Positions 1 through 6,493 of a stretch of 11,929 nucleotides of DNA are shown here, one piece after another. This stretch comes from Anaerolineae bacterium (GTDB lineage: Bacteria > Chloroflexota > Anaerolineae > Aggregatilineales > Phototrophicaceae). The translations under genes and the position numbers were made by a program. Location of the stretch: assembly GCA_028284565.1 (NCBI GenBank), contig JANQRM010000038.1:1-11929 (forward strand), read 5' to 3'. The notes under the pieces are model-generated. The model was not told where the DNA came from. It saw only the letters and a list, made by a program, of their open reading frames with translations, and searched no databases. Numbering within the stretch: position 1 is the stretch's first letter; every line of letters begins with the position of its first letter.

Positions 1-702
1 GATGACGGAACCCGCTTCTAGGGCGCGTCCAGTTTCGCGTTCATAAACATCATAGACATGCCGTAAGCCATCTATATCGGCGACATTAAAGTAGTATTCG
101 CAATGTTCGACCTCTTCGTTGAAGATCATGTCGTGATAGGTCACGCCTTGTATCCAATCAATGTCCCATGCGGATTCTTTATTTTGCAACGCCAGCACAA
201 TCCGCTCGATACCATAGGTAATTTCTACGGATACGGGGTCCAGTTCCATGCCACCGGCTTGCTGAAAATAAGTGAATTGGGTGATTTCTTGTCCATCTAA
301 CCAGACTTCCCAGCCGAGACCCCATGCTCCCAATGCAGGTGATTCCCAGTTATCTTCCACAAAGCGAATATCATGCTCGCGTGGGTTAATGCCAACGGCT
401 TCCAACGACTTCAAATATATCTCTTGTGGGTTGCCGGGATCAGGCTTTAGGATGACCTGATATTGATAATACTTTTGCATCCGATTCGGATTTTCGCCGA
501 AACGACCATCATCAGGACGGACGCTGGGTTCGACATAGGCAACGCGCCACGGTTCGGGTCCGAGTACTCGCAATAAAGTCGCCGGATTGCCTGTGCCTGC
601 CCCCAATTGCACGTTGTAAGGTTCCCAGATGAGACAGCCTTGGTCTGCCCAAAATTGATGCAGTTTCAAAATCGCTTGCTGGAAGTTCAGTGGTTGCGAC
701 AT
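1..702 (-). CDS. glyQ: Glycyl-tRNA synthetase alpha chain (partial, C-terminus outside window)
   Basis: This is the catalytic alpha subunit of the bacterial alpha2beta2 class II glycyl-tRNA synthetase, which makes glycyl-AMP and charges tRNA-Gly in the cytosol. The frame is open from the ATG at 702 to the window edge, giving 234 residues; family members are near 300, so roughly 70 are missing. Diagnostic stretches are [19 protein letters not shown] (about 34-52), [15 protein letters not shown] (62-76), [11 protein letters not shown] (110-120), [10 protein letters not shown] (125-134), TQFTYFQQ (141-148) and the class II arginine segment ITYGIERI (161-168). The usual QPSRRP reads EPSVRP here. 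AAAGG lies 4 bases before the start. The beta chain (GlyS) is expected downstream outside the window; a fused alpha-beta protein, known in some bacteria, cannot be excluded because the 3' end is not visible. Confidence 0.95.
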   Translation of the reverse strand, partial: MSQPLNFQQAILKLHQFWADQGCLIWEPYNVQLGAGTGNPATLLRVLGPEPWRVAYVEPSVRPDDGRFGENPNRMQKYYQYQVILKPDPGNPQEIYLKSLEAVGINPREHDIRFVEDNWESPALGAWGLGWEVWLDGQEITQFTYFQQAGGMELDPVSVEITYGIERIVLALQNKESAWDIDWIQGVTYHDMIFNEEVEHCEYYFNVADIDGLRHVYDVYERETGRALEAGSVI

Positions 703-742
703 AGAGCCTTTGCTATCGTTCAATTGCGGTTAAGATTGGTGT

Positions 743-778
743 GTGGTGTATTATAGGACGTAGCCAAACACCTGACGA
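743..778 (-). promoter_or_regulatory. Putative sigma70 promoter of glyQ
   Basis: On the minus strand a perfect -10 TATAAT (plus-strand 750-755) follows a 4/6 -35 TCGTCA (773-778) with a 17-base spacer. Transcription would start near 743, leaving a leader of about 40 bases before the ATG at 702. The -35 box overlaps the Shine-Dalgarno site of the divergent kinase gene. The assignment rests on consensus match only. Confidence 0.5.
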
Positions 779-784
779 GGGGCG

Positions 785-1798
785 ATGACTGTCGATACCG
801 CATTACAAGCACTCATACTCAAACTCGCCAACCAAACGATTCTCGTTGTGGGTGATGTCATCTTGGATGAATATATCATTGGGCAAGCCACACGGATGAG
901 CCGAGAAGCCCCGATTCCCATTTTGGAATACCAAGAGCGTCGTTATATTGCTGGCGGTGCATCGAATCCCTCCGCGAATATTGTGGCATTGGGGAGTCGT
1001 GCTATTCAAATTGGACTTGTGGGTGAAGATGATTCGGCACGGCAATTGAAGGCTGTCTTAGAAGCGAAAAACATCGACAAATCTGGACTCATTGCTTGCT
1101 CTGACCGCCCGACTACTGTGAAGGCACGCTTGATGGCACAGATGGGTTTACGCTTCCCCCAGCAGATTGCCCGCATTGATACGCTTTCTCGTGAGCCGAT
1201 TTCTAATGCGATTGAGGCGCAGTTATTGGAAAAGACTACAGATACTGTTGAGCGATGTTCGGCGATTTTGGTATCCGATTATAATGGTGGGATGCTAACA
1301 TCGAGCTTTGTCGAATCGCTTCGCAATCTTGCCAATCAACACGACAAGCTTATTTGTGTGGATGCTCAGGGACAGTTTGAGAAATATCAGGGGTTCGATG
1401 TTGTCAAATGTAATGCCGATGATGCACAAGCCTTCTTGCGTCGCAATTTAGCCTCCGATGCAGATTTCGCCCAAGCCGCTCAAGACTTGTTAGCCAACCT
1501 CAATATCAAGCAAGCGATGATTGTCACTCGCGGGAGTCATGGTGCAACCGTCGCCACAGCGTTGGGTGTTCATCATTGTCCGTCACCTCATATCAGTGAT
1601 GTATTCGATACGGTTGGCGCGGGTGATACTGCCATTGCTGTTATTACGCTCGGACTCGCAGTTGGCCTCACACCCAGAGATGCGGTGATGCTTGCCAACT
1701 ATGCCAGTGGAATTGTTGTCCGTCATTTAGGGAATTACACGCCCTCCCCTACTGAATTATCCGATGCTATTCAACGTGGTCTAAATAGAAAGCCTTAA
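785..1798 (+). CDS. PfkB-family sugar kinase, HldE/RfaE kinase-domain type
   Basis: A 337-residue ribokinase/PfkB-fold kinase, closest in motif pattern to the kinase domain of HldE (RfaE), which phosphorylates D-glycero-D-manno-heptose 7-phosphate at C1 using ATP. Visible motifs: GDVILDEY (23-30), the TR-S-EAPIPI stretch (36-46) typical of HldE, the sugar-binding GGASN motif (57-61), a VSDYNGG segment (163-169) matching the HldE SDY-K/N-G motif, and the anion-hole/catalytic signature DTVGAGD (265-271) with D271 as the expected base. The protein stops after the kinase domain; the cytidylyltransferase domain that makes HldE bifunctional is absent and not encoded nearby. GAGGGG (777-782) precedes the ATG closely. 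It is followed after 3 bases by the alkyltransferase-like gene, so the two are probably cotranscribed. Substrate is inferred: another sugar or sugar phosphate is possible. Confidence 0.82.
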   Translation: MTVDTALQALILKLANQTILVVGDVILDEYIIGQATRMSREAPIPILEYQERRYIAGGASNPSANIVALGSRAIQIGLVGEDDSARQLKAVLEAKNIDKSGLIACSDRPTTVKARLMAQMGLRFPQQIARIDTLSREPISNAIEAQLLEKTTDTVERCSAILVSDYNGGMLTSSFVESLRNLANQHDKLICVDAQGQFEKYQGFDVVKCNADDAQAFLRRNLASDADFAQAAQDLLANLNIKQAMIVTRGSHGATVATALGVHHCPSPHISDVFDTVGAGDTAIAVITLGLAVGLTPRDAVMLANYASGIVVRHLGNYTPSPTELSDAIQRGLNRKP

Positions 1799-1801
1799 AT
1801 T

Positions 1802-2209
1802 ATGTGGAATCCACCCAATCCCCCACAATTTAACCGTACCGTCTGGAAAATTGTGATGCAGATTCCAGAAGGCAAAGTGAGTACCTATGGGCAAATCGCC
1901 TCAATGATTCCTGCACCAGAGGGGTCAAATCCTGATGAGTACAAACGACTTGGCGCCCGTTGGGTCGGGTCTGCTATGAGACAAACCCCAAACGAACCGA
2001 TCCCATGGCATCGTGTGATCAATAGTCAAGGCAAAATTAGTCTACCTGCTGGAAGCACCGGTGCAGAAACACAACGTCGTCGTTTGGAACGAGAAGGGGT
2101 TCAATTTGATGAGAAAGAACGGGTTAATTTCAAAATTGTCGGGTGGGACGGACCCTCGGAAGACTGGTTGGCTGAAAACGATTTACAGCCACCTCGAAGT
2201 CTGAATTAG
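1802..2209 (+). CDS. Alkyltransferase-like protein (ATL, MGMT-family DNA-binding protein)
   Basis: A 135-residue protein of the O6-alkylguanine-DNA alkyltransferase DNA-binding fold. The active-site PCHR of true alkyltransferases reads PWHR here (68-71), as in alkyltransferase-like proteins such as E. coli YbaZ, which bind O6-alkylguanine without removing the alkyl group and channel the lesion to nucleotide excision repair. The winged-helix part shows GKVSTYGQIA (24-33; Y29 in the place of the phosphate-rotating Tyr) and GARWVGSAM (51-59; R53 in the place of the arginine finger), followed by HRVINSQGKIS. The C-terminal tail after about residue 110 is longer than in minimal ATLs and carries no motif I know. 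It starts 3 bases after the kinase stop with no clear Shine-Dalgarno, which suggests translational coupling. Binding without methyl transfer is inferred from family knowledge; the Cys-to-Trp change is directly visible. Confidence 0.9.
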   Translation: MWNPPNPPQFNRTVWKIVMQIPEGKVSTYGQIASMIPAPEGSNPDEYKRLGARWVGSAMRQTPNEPIPWHRVINSQGKISLPAGSTGAETQRRRLEREGVQFDEKERVNFKIVGWDGPSEDWLAENDLQPPRSLN

Positions 2210-2592
2210 AGAACGATATCTATCAGAATCGCCACAACTATTGGGAAAATGCCGATTGGTAAAACCCGAATCATATCTGTGTAGGCATGTTCGCCTGTTT
2301 CCATGACGCGGCGCGTTTCCTGCTCGAAAGACTGTTCACTCACGGAGCGTGCATAGACGTGTGCGCCACTGCGCGATGTTCCCCACGCTCCCATTTGACC
2401 ATATGCCCCAATCCCTAAGACCACTGCGCCAACCAGCAGTAAACTCATTGCAAAATCACTCAGGCTTTGATACGGGAAGAACAAAGATGGAACCAGCGCA
2501 ACAACAAAAATAATCACTTGGTAAATTACAAAGCGTTTTAAGTAGTGGATTTTCACCTGTTTCTCATCAATATCATGAGTGGAAGTAATCAT
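2206..2592 (-). CDS. Hypothetical three-helix membrane protein
   Basis: I do not recognise this 128-residue protein. It has a short charged N-terminus (1-20), hydrophobic segments at about 21-40, 47-66 and 109-127, and between the last two a polar, basic-then-acidic loop (about 67-108) containing SRSGAHVYARSVSEQSFEQE. That suggests an integral membrane protein with one sizeable soluble loop and almost no C-terminal tail. The ATG at 2592 is supported by GAGGA upstream and by a good promoter ending about 30 bases before it, so it is probably a single-gene transcript. Its stop TAA overlaps the stop TAG of the convergent alkyltransferase-like gene (shared bases 2206-2209). Coding is supported by the hydrophobic pattern, ribosome site and promoter rather than by homology. 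Confidence 0.75.
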   Translation of the reverse strand: MITSTHDIDEKQVKIHYLKRFVIYQVIIFVVALVPSLFFPYQSLSDFAMSLLLVGAVVLGIGAYGQMGAWGTSRSGAHVYARSVSEQSFEQETRRVMETGEHAYTDMIRVLPIGIFPIVVAILIDIVL

Positions 2593-2620
2593 TACAAATC
2601 CTCATGTAATCAAATCAGCG

Positions 2621-2657
2621 TTACTTCATTTTGAGTTGAGGAAACTTGCTTTGTCAA
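2621..2657 (-). promoter_or_regulatory. Putative promoter of the membrane-protein gene
   Basis: On the minus strand a perfect -35 TTGACA (plus-strand 2652-2657) is followed after 18 bases by CAAAAT (2628-2633, 4/6 match to TATAAT). A start near 2621 gives a leader of about 29 bases to the ATG at 2592. It lies in the gap after the DUF433 gene, so the two minus-strand genes appear to be transcribed separately. Confidence 0.5.
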
Positions 2658-2680
2658 GAGAACCAATTACACTAACATGA

Positions 2681-2992
2681 TTAGTTATGACCATTATTTG
2701 GATAGGGTGGGGGTGTATCACAGGGGTGGCGAGGGGTAGGCATGCCTCTTTTCTGATCGAGATTGAGGTAGGAACGGATCGCGTCTTCTCGGTCATAGGC
2801 AAAGCATAACGCTGCATAATATTGAGGGCGAGTCAAATTGGCACATCGCATGATTTCGTCTTCGGAAATATCCATCTCTTTCCAAAACAAAACATCTTGG
2901 ACGCGCACATAAGTCCCAACAATATGCGGTCTGCCTCCACAGACGCTCGGTATTTCCATAATATATGCCGCAGTCACGTTATAGGCGGTCAC
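2681..2992 (-). CDS. DUF433 domain protein (antitoxin-like), orphan
   Basis: A 103-residue protein whose residues about 12-76 fit the DUF433 pattern: a small-residue-rich IPSVCGGRPHIVGTYVRV start, an ISEDEIMRCANLT middle and an AALCFAY end. DUF433 proteins are small helix-turn-helix-like proteins often found as the antitoxin partner of PIN-like (DUF5615) toxins. No such partner lies next to this gene: the upstream neighbour is rmlA and the downstream one a membrane protein. The first 11 residues and the Pro-rich tail (about 84-103) lie outside the domain. The chosen start is GTG at 2992, with AGG 8 bases upstream and a well-placed promoter; GTG at 2977 and ATG at 2959 are alternatives, the last still keeping the whole domain. 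Family assignment is fairly secure; an antitoxin role here is not shown. Confidence 0.75.
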   Translation of the reverse strand: MTAYNVTAAYIMEIPSVCGGRPHIVGTYVRVQDVLFWKEMDISEDEIMRCANLTRPQYYAALCFAYDREDAIRSYLNLDQKRGMPTPRHPCDTPPPYPNNGHN

Positions 2993-3029
2993 GGGATCAA
3001 CCTGCCCGTCCCTTCAGATTTAGCCTTTA

Positions 3030-3066
3030 ACCACAAATTATAATACGGTTTACTATTATTCGTCAT
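3030..3066 (-). promoter_or_regulatory. Putative promoter of the DUF433 gene
   Basis: On the minus strand a perfect -10 TATAAT (plus-strand 3037-3042) lies 18 bases from ATGACG (3061-3066, 4/6 match to TTGACA). A start near 3030 would leave about 37 bases to the GTG at 2992. The surrounding 3020-3100 stretch is notably AT-rich. Confidence 0.5.
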
Positions 3067-3146
3067 ATAACAATAATGTAACGACATTAAGTTAAACGAG
3101 GTGAGCCAATTCCCACATCTCTTATCCAACGGCAATACAGTAATGA

Positions 3147-4220
3147 TTAGAATTGGACATAGCTGTTTTCGGCGAGTACGAAGCGATGAGCATCAGGCAT
3201 GTGGGTTGCTGATGTCACCTGAGCATTATCCGCTAGCAAACTGCGGTCAATGCGCCCACGAATATTTTTGATGACGCAATTCTTCATCACGATACTCGCT
3301 TCAATTTCACTACCTTCAATTACGACATCATCGCCTAACGCCGTATAAGGACCAATATAGCTGTTCTTAACCACCGTGTTTTCACCGATTATCACGGGAC
3401 CGCGAATCACACTGTCGATAATCTGGCTGTTCTTACCGAGTATCACACGATGCGACACTTCTGACGTGCCGATGACCTGTTCACTTTGCTCGATTGGCGG
3501 TGAATACGGCAAATCTTCGAGAACCAATTGATTCGCCAAGACAATTGCGCCCGGCTTCCCCGCATCAATCCACCAACCTTTGAGATTGTAAGGCGCAACC
3601 TTGCCAGTATCTTCAATCAGCACTTGTATGGCATCGGTGATTTCTAGTTCATTACGCCACGAGGGCTTAATGCGACTGATGGCATCAAAAATTGATTTCC
3701 GAAATAGATAAACCCCTGCAATCGCCAAATTTGAAGGCGGGTCTTTCGGTTTTTCAACGACTCGTTTTATTCGCCCATTATCAATTTCAGCGATCCCAAA
3801 ACGGGTTGGGTCAGGCACTTCTCCCAACACAATCGAGGCTTCCGCTTCTGATTCAGGGAAGTTTGTTAATAAGCCTTGCATTTTATCTTGGAAGATATTG
3901 TCTCCCAGAAAGACACAGAAAGGTTCATCACCTACGAATTCACGAGACAAGCCAACCGCGTGCGCTAAACCTTTTTGCTCTTCCTGCACAATATATTCAA
4001 TATGGACACCTTCATTCGCGCCATCACCCAAGCGTTCTACAATCGGAGACTCCAGATTATTGACAACAATCCCAACTTCCGTTAAGCCTTCGCCCTTTAG
4101 CGTATCGAGGGCATACTGAATTAGCCACTTATTTGCAACAGGAACTAATGGCTTGGGCATTGTCAAGGTCACCGGACGCAAACGTGTTCCTTGTCCAGCG
4201 GCAAGTATGACAGCTTTCAT
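3147..4220 (-). CDS. rmlA: Glucose-1-phosphate thymidylyltransferase, long form with C-terminal beta-helix
   Basis: A 357-residue nucleotidyltransferase that joins dTTP and glucose 1-phosphate to dTDP-glucose, the first step towards dTDP-rhamnose and other 6-deoxysugars. The N-terminal catalytic domain (1 to about 240) has the signature GQGTRLRP (9-16), PKPLVPVANK (22-31), the metal-binding FLGDN (104-108, D107), VEKP (155-158), ELEITDAI (191-198) and WWIDAGKP (216-223, D219 as second metal ligand). Residues 250-357 carry hexapeptide-like repeats (for example IGENTVVKNSYIGPYTALGD) of a left-handed beta-helix, which marks the long RmlA type rather than the 290-residue RfbA. The ATG has GGAGG 9 bases upstream. 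It lies 93 bases after the glycosyltransferase on the same strand. No other dTDP-rhamnose genes are in the window. Base specificity (dTTP versus UTP) is inferred from the family. Confidence 0.9.
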   Translation of the reverse strand: MKAVILAAGQGTRLRPVTLTMPKPLVPVANKWLIQYALDTLKGEGLTEVGIVVNNLESPIVERLGDGANEGVHIEYIVQEEQKGLAHAVGLSREFVGDEPFCVFLGDNIFQDKMQGLLTNFPESEAEASIVLGEVPDPTRFGIAEIDNGRIKRVVEKPKDPPSNLAIAGVYLFRKSIFDAISRIKPSWRNELEITDAIQVLIEDTGKVAPYNLKGWWIDAGKPGAIVLANQLVLEDLPYSPPIEQSEQVIGTSEVSHRVILGKNSQIIDSVIRGPVIIGENTVVKNSYIGPYTALGDDVVIEGSEIEASIVMKNCVIKNIRGRIDRSLLADNAQVTSATHMPDAHRFVLAENSYVQF

Positions 4221-4278
4221 CTACAATTTCCTCCAAAGTGGGTGAGTAGGTGTTCAAATATTGATGATTGGACGACAT

Positions 4279-4305
4279 ATCCCTATTTATACACGTAAAT
4301 CCCTA
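4279..4305 (-). promoter_or_regulatory. Direct repeat around a -10-like box upstream of rmlA
   Basis: On the plus strand ATCCCTA occurs at 4279-4285 and again at 4299-4305, a 20-base (about two helical turns) register. Between them, on the minus strand, is TATAAA (4286-4291), a 5/6 -10 match in position to serve rmlA. No convincing -35 is seen at 16-18 bases, which would suit an activator-dependent promoter. The repeat is short and may be chance. Confidence 0.3.
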
Positions 4306-4313
4306 ACAGCACA

Positions 4314-5486
4314 CTAACGCTGTCGGATTTTGGGACGTTTTTTATTGATAATTCGGGGTTGTTGCGCCCACTCCCAGACTGCATCAGCAATATCCCATAC
4401 TGCATTCGGGCGGGCTAGTTTTAGCGAATTTGTCGCATATTTGTCTCGTTTTTCAGGATGATCAATGAGCCATTCTTGAACGACTTTGGCAACGGCTTTT
4501 GGCTTGGTCACTTTAACGCCCGCTTGCTTCTCCTCCACAAATTCGGCATTCCCATCTTCTTGACCGGGAATCGCACTGTTAATAATCATGGGGATACCCG
4601 TGAGAAATGCTTCATTGATGGTTCCCGGACCCGCCTTAGTCACCAAAACATGCGACGCTGTCATCAACTTTGGCATCTCATCATGATTACTGACAAAACC
4701 ATAGATATGATGCGGATTTTGCCAATTATAGGCTTCAAGTTCTTCACGAATTTCCTTGTTGCGCCCCGAAATAATAGCAAGGTGACAACCTTTGACTTGC
4801 TTATCAATTGTGGTAGCTGTCTCAAAGAGATTCCCAATGCCTTCACTGCCAGCAATGAGCATTACTGTTGGCAAGTCATGTGTCCAACCCAATTCACGAC
4901 GCGCTTGTTCACGGTCAACCACATTATCTGTAAAGTGAGGATTGACAGGCAGTCCTGTCACCTGCATCTGTTGTGGTCGCAAGCCCATCTTTAAGCCCCG
5001 TTCATACGCCACGTTGGTCGGAATAAAACATTGCTCGACATGACGGTCATACCAATAATAGGGTGTCTCTACAAAATCAGTCACAACCGTTAAAAATGGT
5101 GGGCGACGGTTAAAACTACGATAAGCGTACATTGACGGGCGTGTTACCACTGAATGGACAGACACCACGACATCGGCAGGGTGCTTCATAATCATTTGCT
5201 GCAAGTTTTGTTGATTATAAAAATAAATGAAGCGTCCAAAGAATTTGGCTCGTCGTCGTCCATGCGTTGTATAGTAAAGCGGTCCCCAAACCTTATTTTC
5301 GACCATTTTGGGGTACATCTCAGGCTGTTCGCTAAAGGGATATTTGCATTCACGGAAGACATCCACACTCTGAAACGCAAACTTGTCCTCGCCATAGCGT
5401 AAGCACAGCGCATCTTGAATCGCTTGGAACGCGGACCGATGTCCACCTCCTGTATTCGAGTAGAGGAAGAGAACCCGTTTTCTCAT
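4314..5486 (-). CDS. Processive diacylglycerol glycosyltransferase (UgtP/MGDG synthase family, GT28)
   Basis: A 390-residue GT-B glycosyltransferase of the MGDG synthase/UgtP type, which transfers hexose from a UDP-sugar to diacylglycerol at the inner membrane face to make mono- or diglycosyl glycolipids. The N-terminal acceptor domain has the family's GGGH loop (SNTGGGHRSA, 10-19), VVSVHSVVTRP (107-117) and TVVTDFVETPYYWYD (133-147). The C-terminal donor domain has TGLPVNP (177-183), IAGSEGIGN (211-219) and the nucleotide-sugar site TKAGPGTINEA (283-293) with PGQEDGN (307-313), as in MurG relatives. There is no transmembrane helix; a basic tail (about 382-390) could aid membrane contact. The start ATG overlaps the stop of the upstream DUF951 gene by 4 bases, implying translational coupling. 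Glucose versus galactose donor and number of sugars added cannot be read from the sequence. Confidence 0.9.
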   Translation of the reverse strand: MRKRVLFLYSNTGGGHRSAFQAIQDALCLRYGEDKFAFQSVDVFRECKYPFSEQPEMYPKMVENKVWGPLYYTTHGRRRAKFFGRFIYFYNQQNLQQMIMKHPADVVVSVHSVVTRPSMYAYRSFNRRPPFLTVVTDFVETPYYWYDRHVEQCFIPTNVAYERGLKMGLRPQQMQVTGLPVNPHFTDNVVDREQARRELGWTHDLPTVMLIAGSEGIGNLFETATTIDKQVKGCHLAIISGRNKEIREELEAYNWQNPHHIYGFVSNHDEMPKLMTASHVLVTKAGPGTINEAFLTGIPMIINSAIPGQEDGNAEFVEEKQAGVKVTKPKAVAKVVQEWLIDHPEKRDKYATNSLKLARPNAVWDIADAVWEWAQQPRIINKKRPKIRQR

Positions 5487-5689
5487 GATTCCGTCTCGGT
5501 GTGTACAATTTTCTTGAAACGTTTCATAAAGTGCGGACGACTTAGCATTACCCGACGCTCACACCCCAGACATTGAATCCCAATATCTGCCCCAATCCGA
5601 TAGATTGTCCAATGGACACTGCCACAGGGATGTTTTTTCCGCATTTCTACCTGTTGTCCAATTTGTAACTGCGGATTCTTACTCAGCAT
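5483..5689 (-). CDS. DUF951 family small Cys-containing protein
   Basis: A 68-residue protein matching DUF951 (B. subtilis YyzM type): a GQQVEMRKKHPCGS core (11-24), WTIYRIGADIGIQC (27-40), and LGCERRVMLSRPHF (41-54). Cysteines 22, 40 and 43, with the nearby HPC histidine, look like a metal site, though zinc binding has not been demonstrated as far as I know. Function is unknown. The ATG at 5689 is preferred; a TTG two codons upstream (5695) has AGAAG 4 bases before it and would give 70 residues. Its TGA overlaps the glycosyltransferase ATG (5483-5486), so the two are probably one transcript. Family assignment is confident because the conserved pattern covers nearly the entire length. Confidence 0.88.
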   Translation of the reverse strand: MLSKNPQLQIGQQVEMRKKHPCGSVHWTIYRIGADIGIQCLGCERRVMLSRPHFMKRFKKIVHTETES

Positions 5690-5702
5690 ATCCAATTAAC
5701 TT

Positions 5703-5738
5703 CTTATATCTCATAAGGTAGTGTATGTTATAATGCAA
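5703..5738 (-). promoter_or_regulatory. Possible promoter of the DUF951-glycosyltransferase unit
   Basis: On the minus strand TTGCAT (plus-strand 5733-5738) and TATGAG (5710-5715) are separated by 17 bases, a weak match (3/6 and 4/6). It interlocks with the opposite-strand -10 of the protease gene. The predicted leader would be very short, so an alternative start site further upstream is equally possible. Confidence 0.25.
5726..5734 (+). promoter_or_regulatory. Extended -10 promoter of the S2P-HD operon
   Basis: A perfect -10 TATAAT (5729-5734) is preceded by TG at 5726-5727, giving the extended -10 form TGnTATAAT, which can work without a good -35; none is seen. Transcription would start near 5741, about 27 bases before the TTG start at 5768. 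Confidence 0.55.
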
Positions 5739-5767
5739 CGAAATGTAAGTGATGAACGGAGTCTCTC

Positions 5768-6493
5768 TTGTTATTCTTTTTAGGCACCAATGCTGATCCG
5801 ATGACCTTGGTTGTCAATTTTATCGTTCTTGCCCTTGTCTTGGGCATTGGCATGACCGTTCACGAATTCGCACATAATTATGTTGGGCATCTTGCGGGCG
5901 ATCCTATGCCAGAAAAGTTGGGACGGCTCACACTCAATCCCATGGCACATATCAATCCAATGGGCTGGCTAATGTTTGTCATCATTGGTTTTGGTATCTT
6001 GGGGAGCGCACCAATTTCAGCTAGCCGAATGCATCGAGGTCGCTGGGGTGCCCGCTGGGGTATCTTATTCGCCGTCGCCGCAGGTCCGATCTCTAATTTA
6101 CTGCTTGCCGCGGTAACTGCGATTATTGTCCGTGTTTTGGGTGGTTCACTTGATAGCTTTCCCTATATTGTCCAAATTTTCTTTGGCTACATGATATTTT
6201 GGAATGTATTGCTCTTCTTCTTCAATATCATTCCGCTTTTCCCGTTAGATGGTTATACAATTATGGGAGCCATCTTGCCACCTGACTTAGCGACACGCTG
6301 GTATCGCCATCAACAAACCAGCTATTATGTCTTCTTAGGCATAATTTTCCTGTCGATTGCGATTAGCTATGTCAATTTACCTATTCCAAACCCCTTGTCA
6401 CTTCTTATTGGTCAACCCAGTTTTGAGACAACACGCTTACTGGTTGGCGACAGCAACTACTGGACTTTAGTGACCACAATGTTCGGTCTATGA
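5768..6493 (+). CDS. Site-2 protease family (M50) intramembrane zinc metalloprotease
   Basis: A 241-residue, multi-span membrane protein with the M50 (site-2 protease) active site: HEFAH at 32-36 provides two zinc-binding histidines and the catalytic Glu, and the third ligand is D161 in the FFNIIPLFPLDG motif (151-162). The NPMAHINPMG (57-66) and AGPISN (105-110) stretches are also typical. Hydrophobic segments run at about 13-33, 66-83, 95-122, 130-153 and 186-204. It has no PDZ or CBS domain, matching the small YwhC-like group, which cut substrates inside or near the membrane; the substrate is unknown. The start is TTG at 5768: GGAG (5758-5761) lies 6 bases upstream, while the next ATG (5801) would trim the N-terminus and has no good site. 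The downstream HD-domain gene begins within its stop codon. Confidence 0.9.
   Translation: MLFFLGTNADPMTLVVNFIVLALVLGIGMTVHEFAHNYVGHLAGDPMPEKLGRLTLNPMAHINPMGWLMFVIIGFGILGSAPISASRMHRGRWGARWGILFAVAAGPISNLLLAAVTAIIVRVLGGSLDSFPYIVQIFFGYMIFWNVLLFFFNIIPLFPLDGYTIMGAILPPDLATRWYRHQQTSYYVFLGIIFLSIAISYVNLPIPNPLSLLIGQPSFETTRLLVGDSNYWTLVTTMFGL

Noticed and set aside
272..460. Plus-strand open frames across 103-460
   Set aside because: They are shadows of the minus-strand glycyl-tRNA synthetase gene, whose conserved motifs cover the whole region.
3106..3156. Inverted repeat CCAATTC / GAATTGG flanking the 3' end of rmlA, as a possible terminator
   Set aside because: The arms are 7 bases, AT-rich, separated by a 37-base loop, partly inside the coding sequence and not followed by a T tract.
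4458..4994. 178-residue plus-strand open frame opposite the glycosyltransferase
   Set aside because: It lies wholly within the opposite strand of a gene with clear family motifs; the translation has no recognisable domain and no ribosome site was evident.
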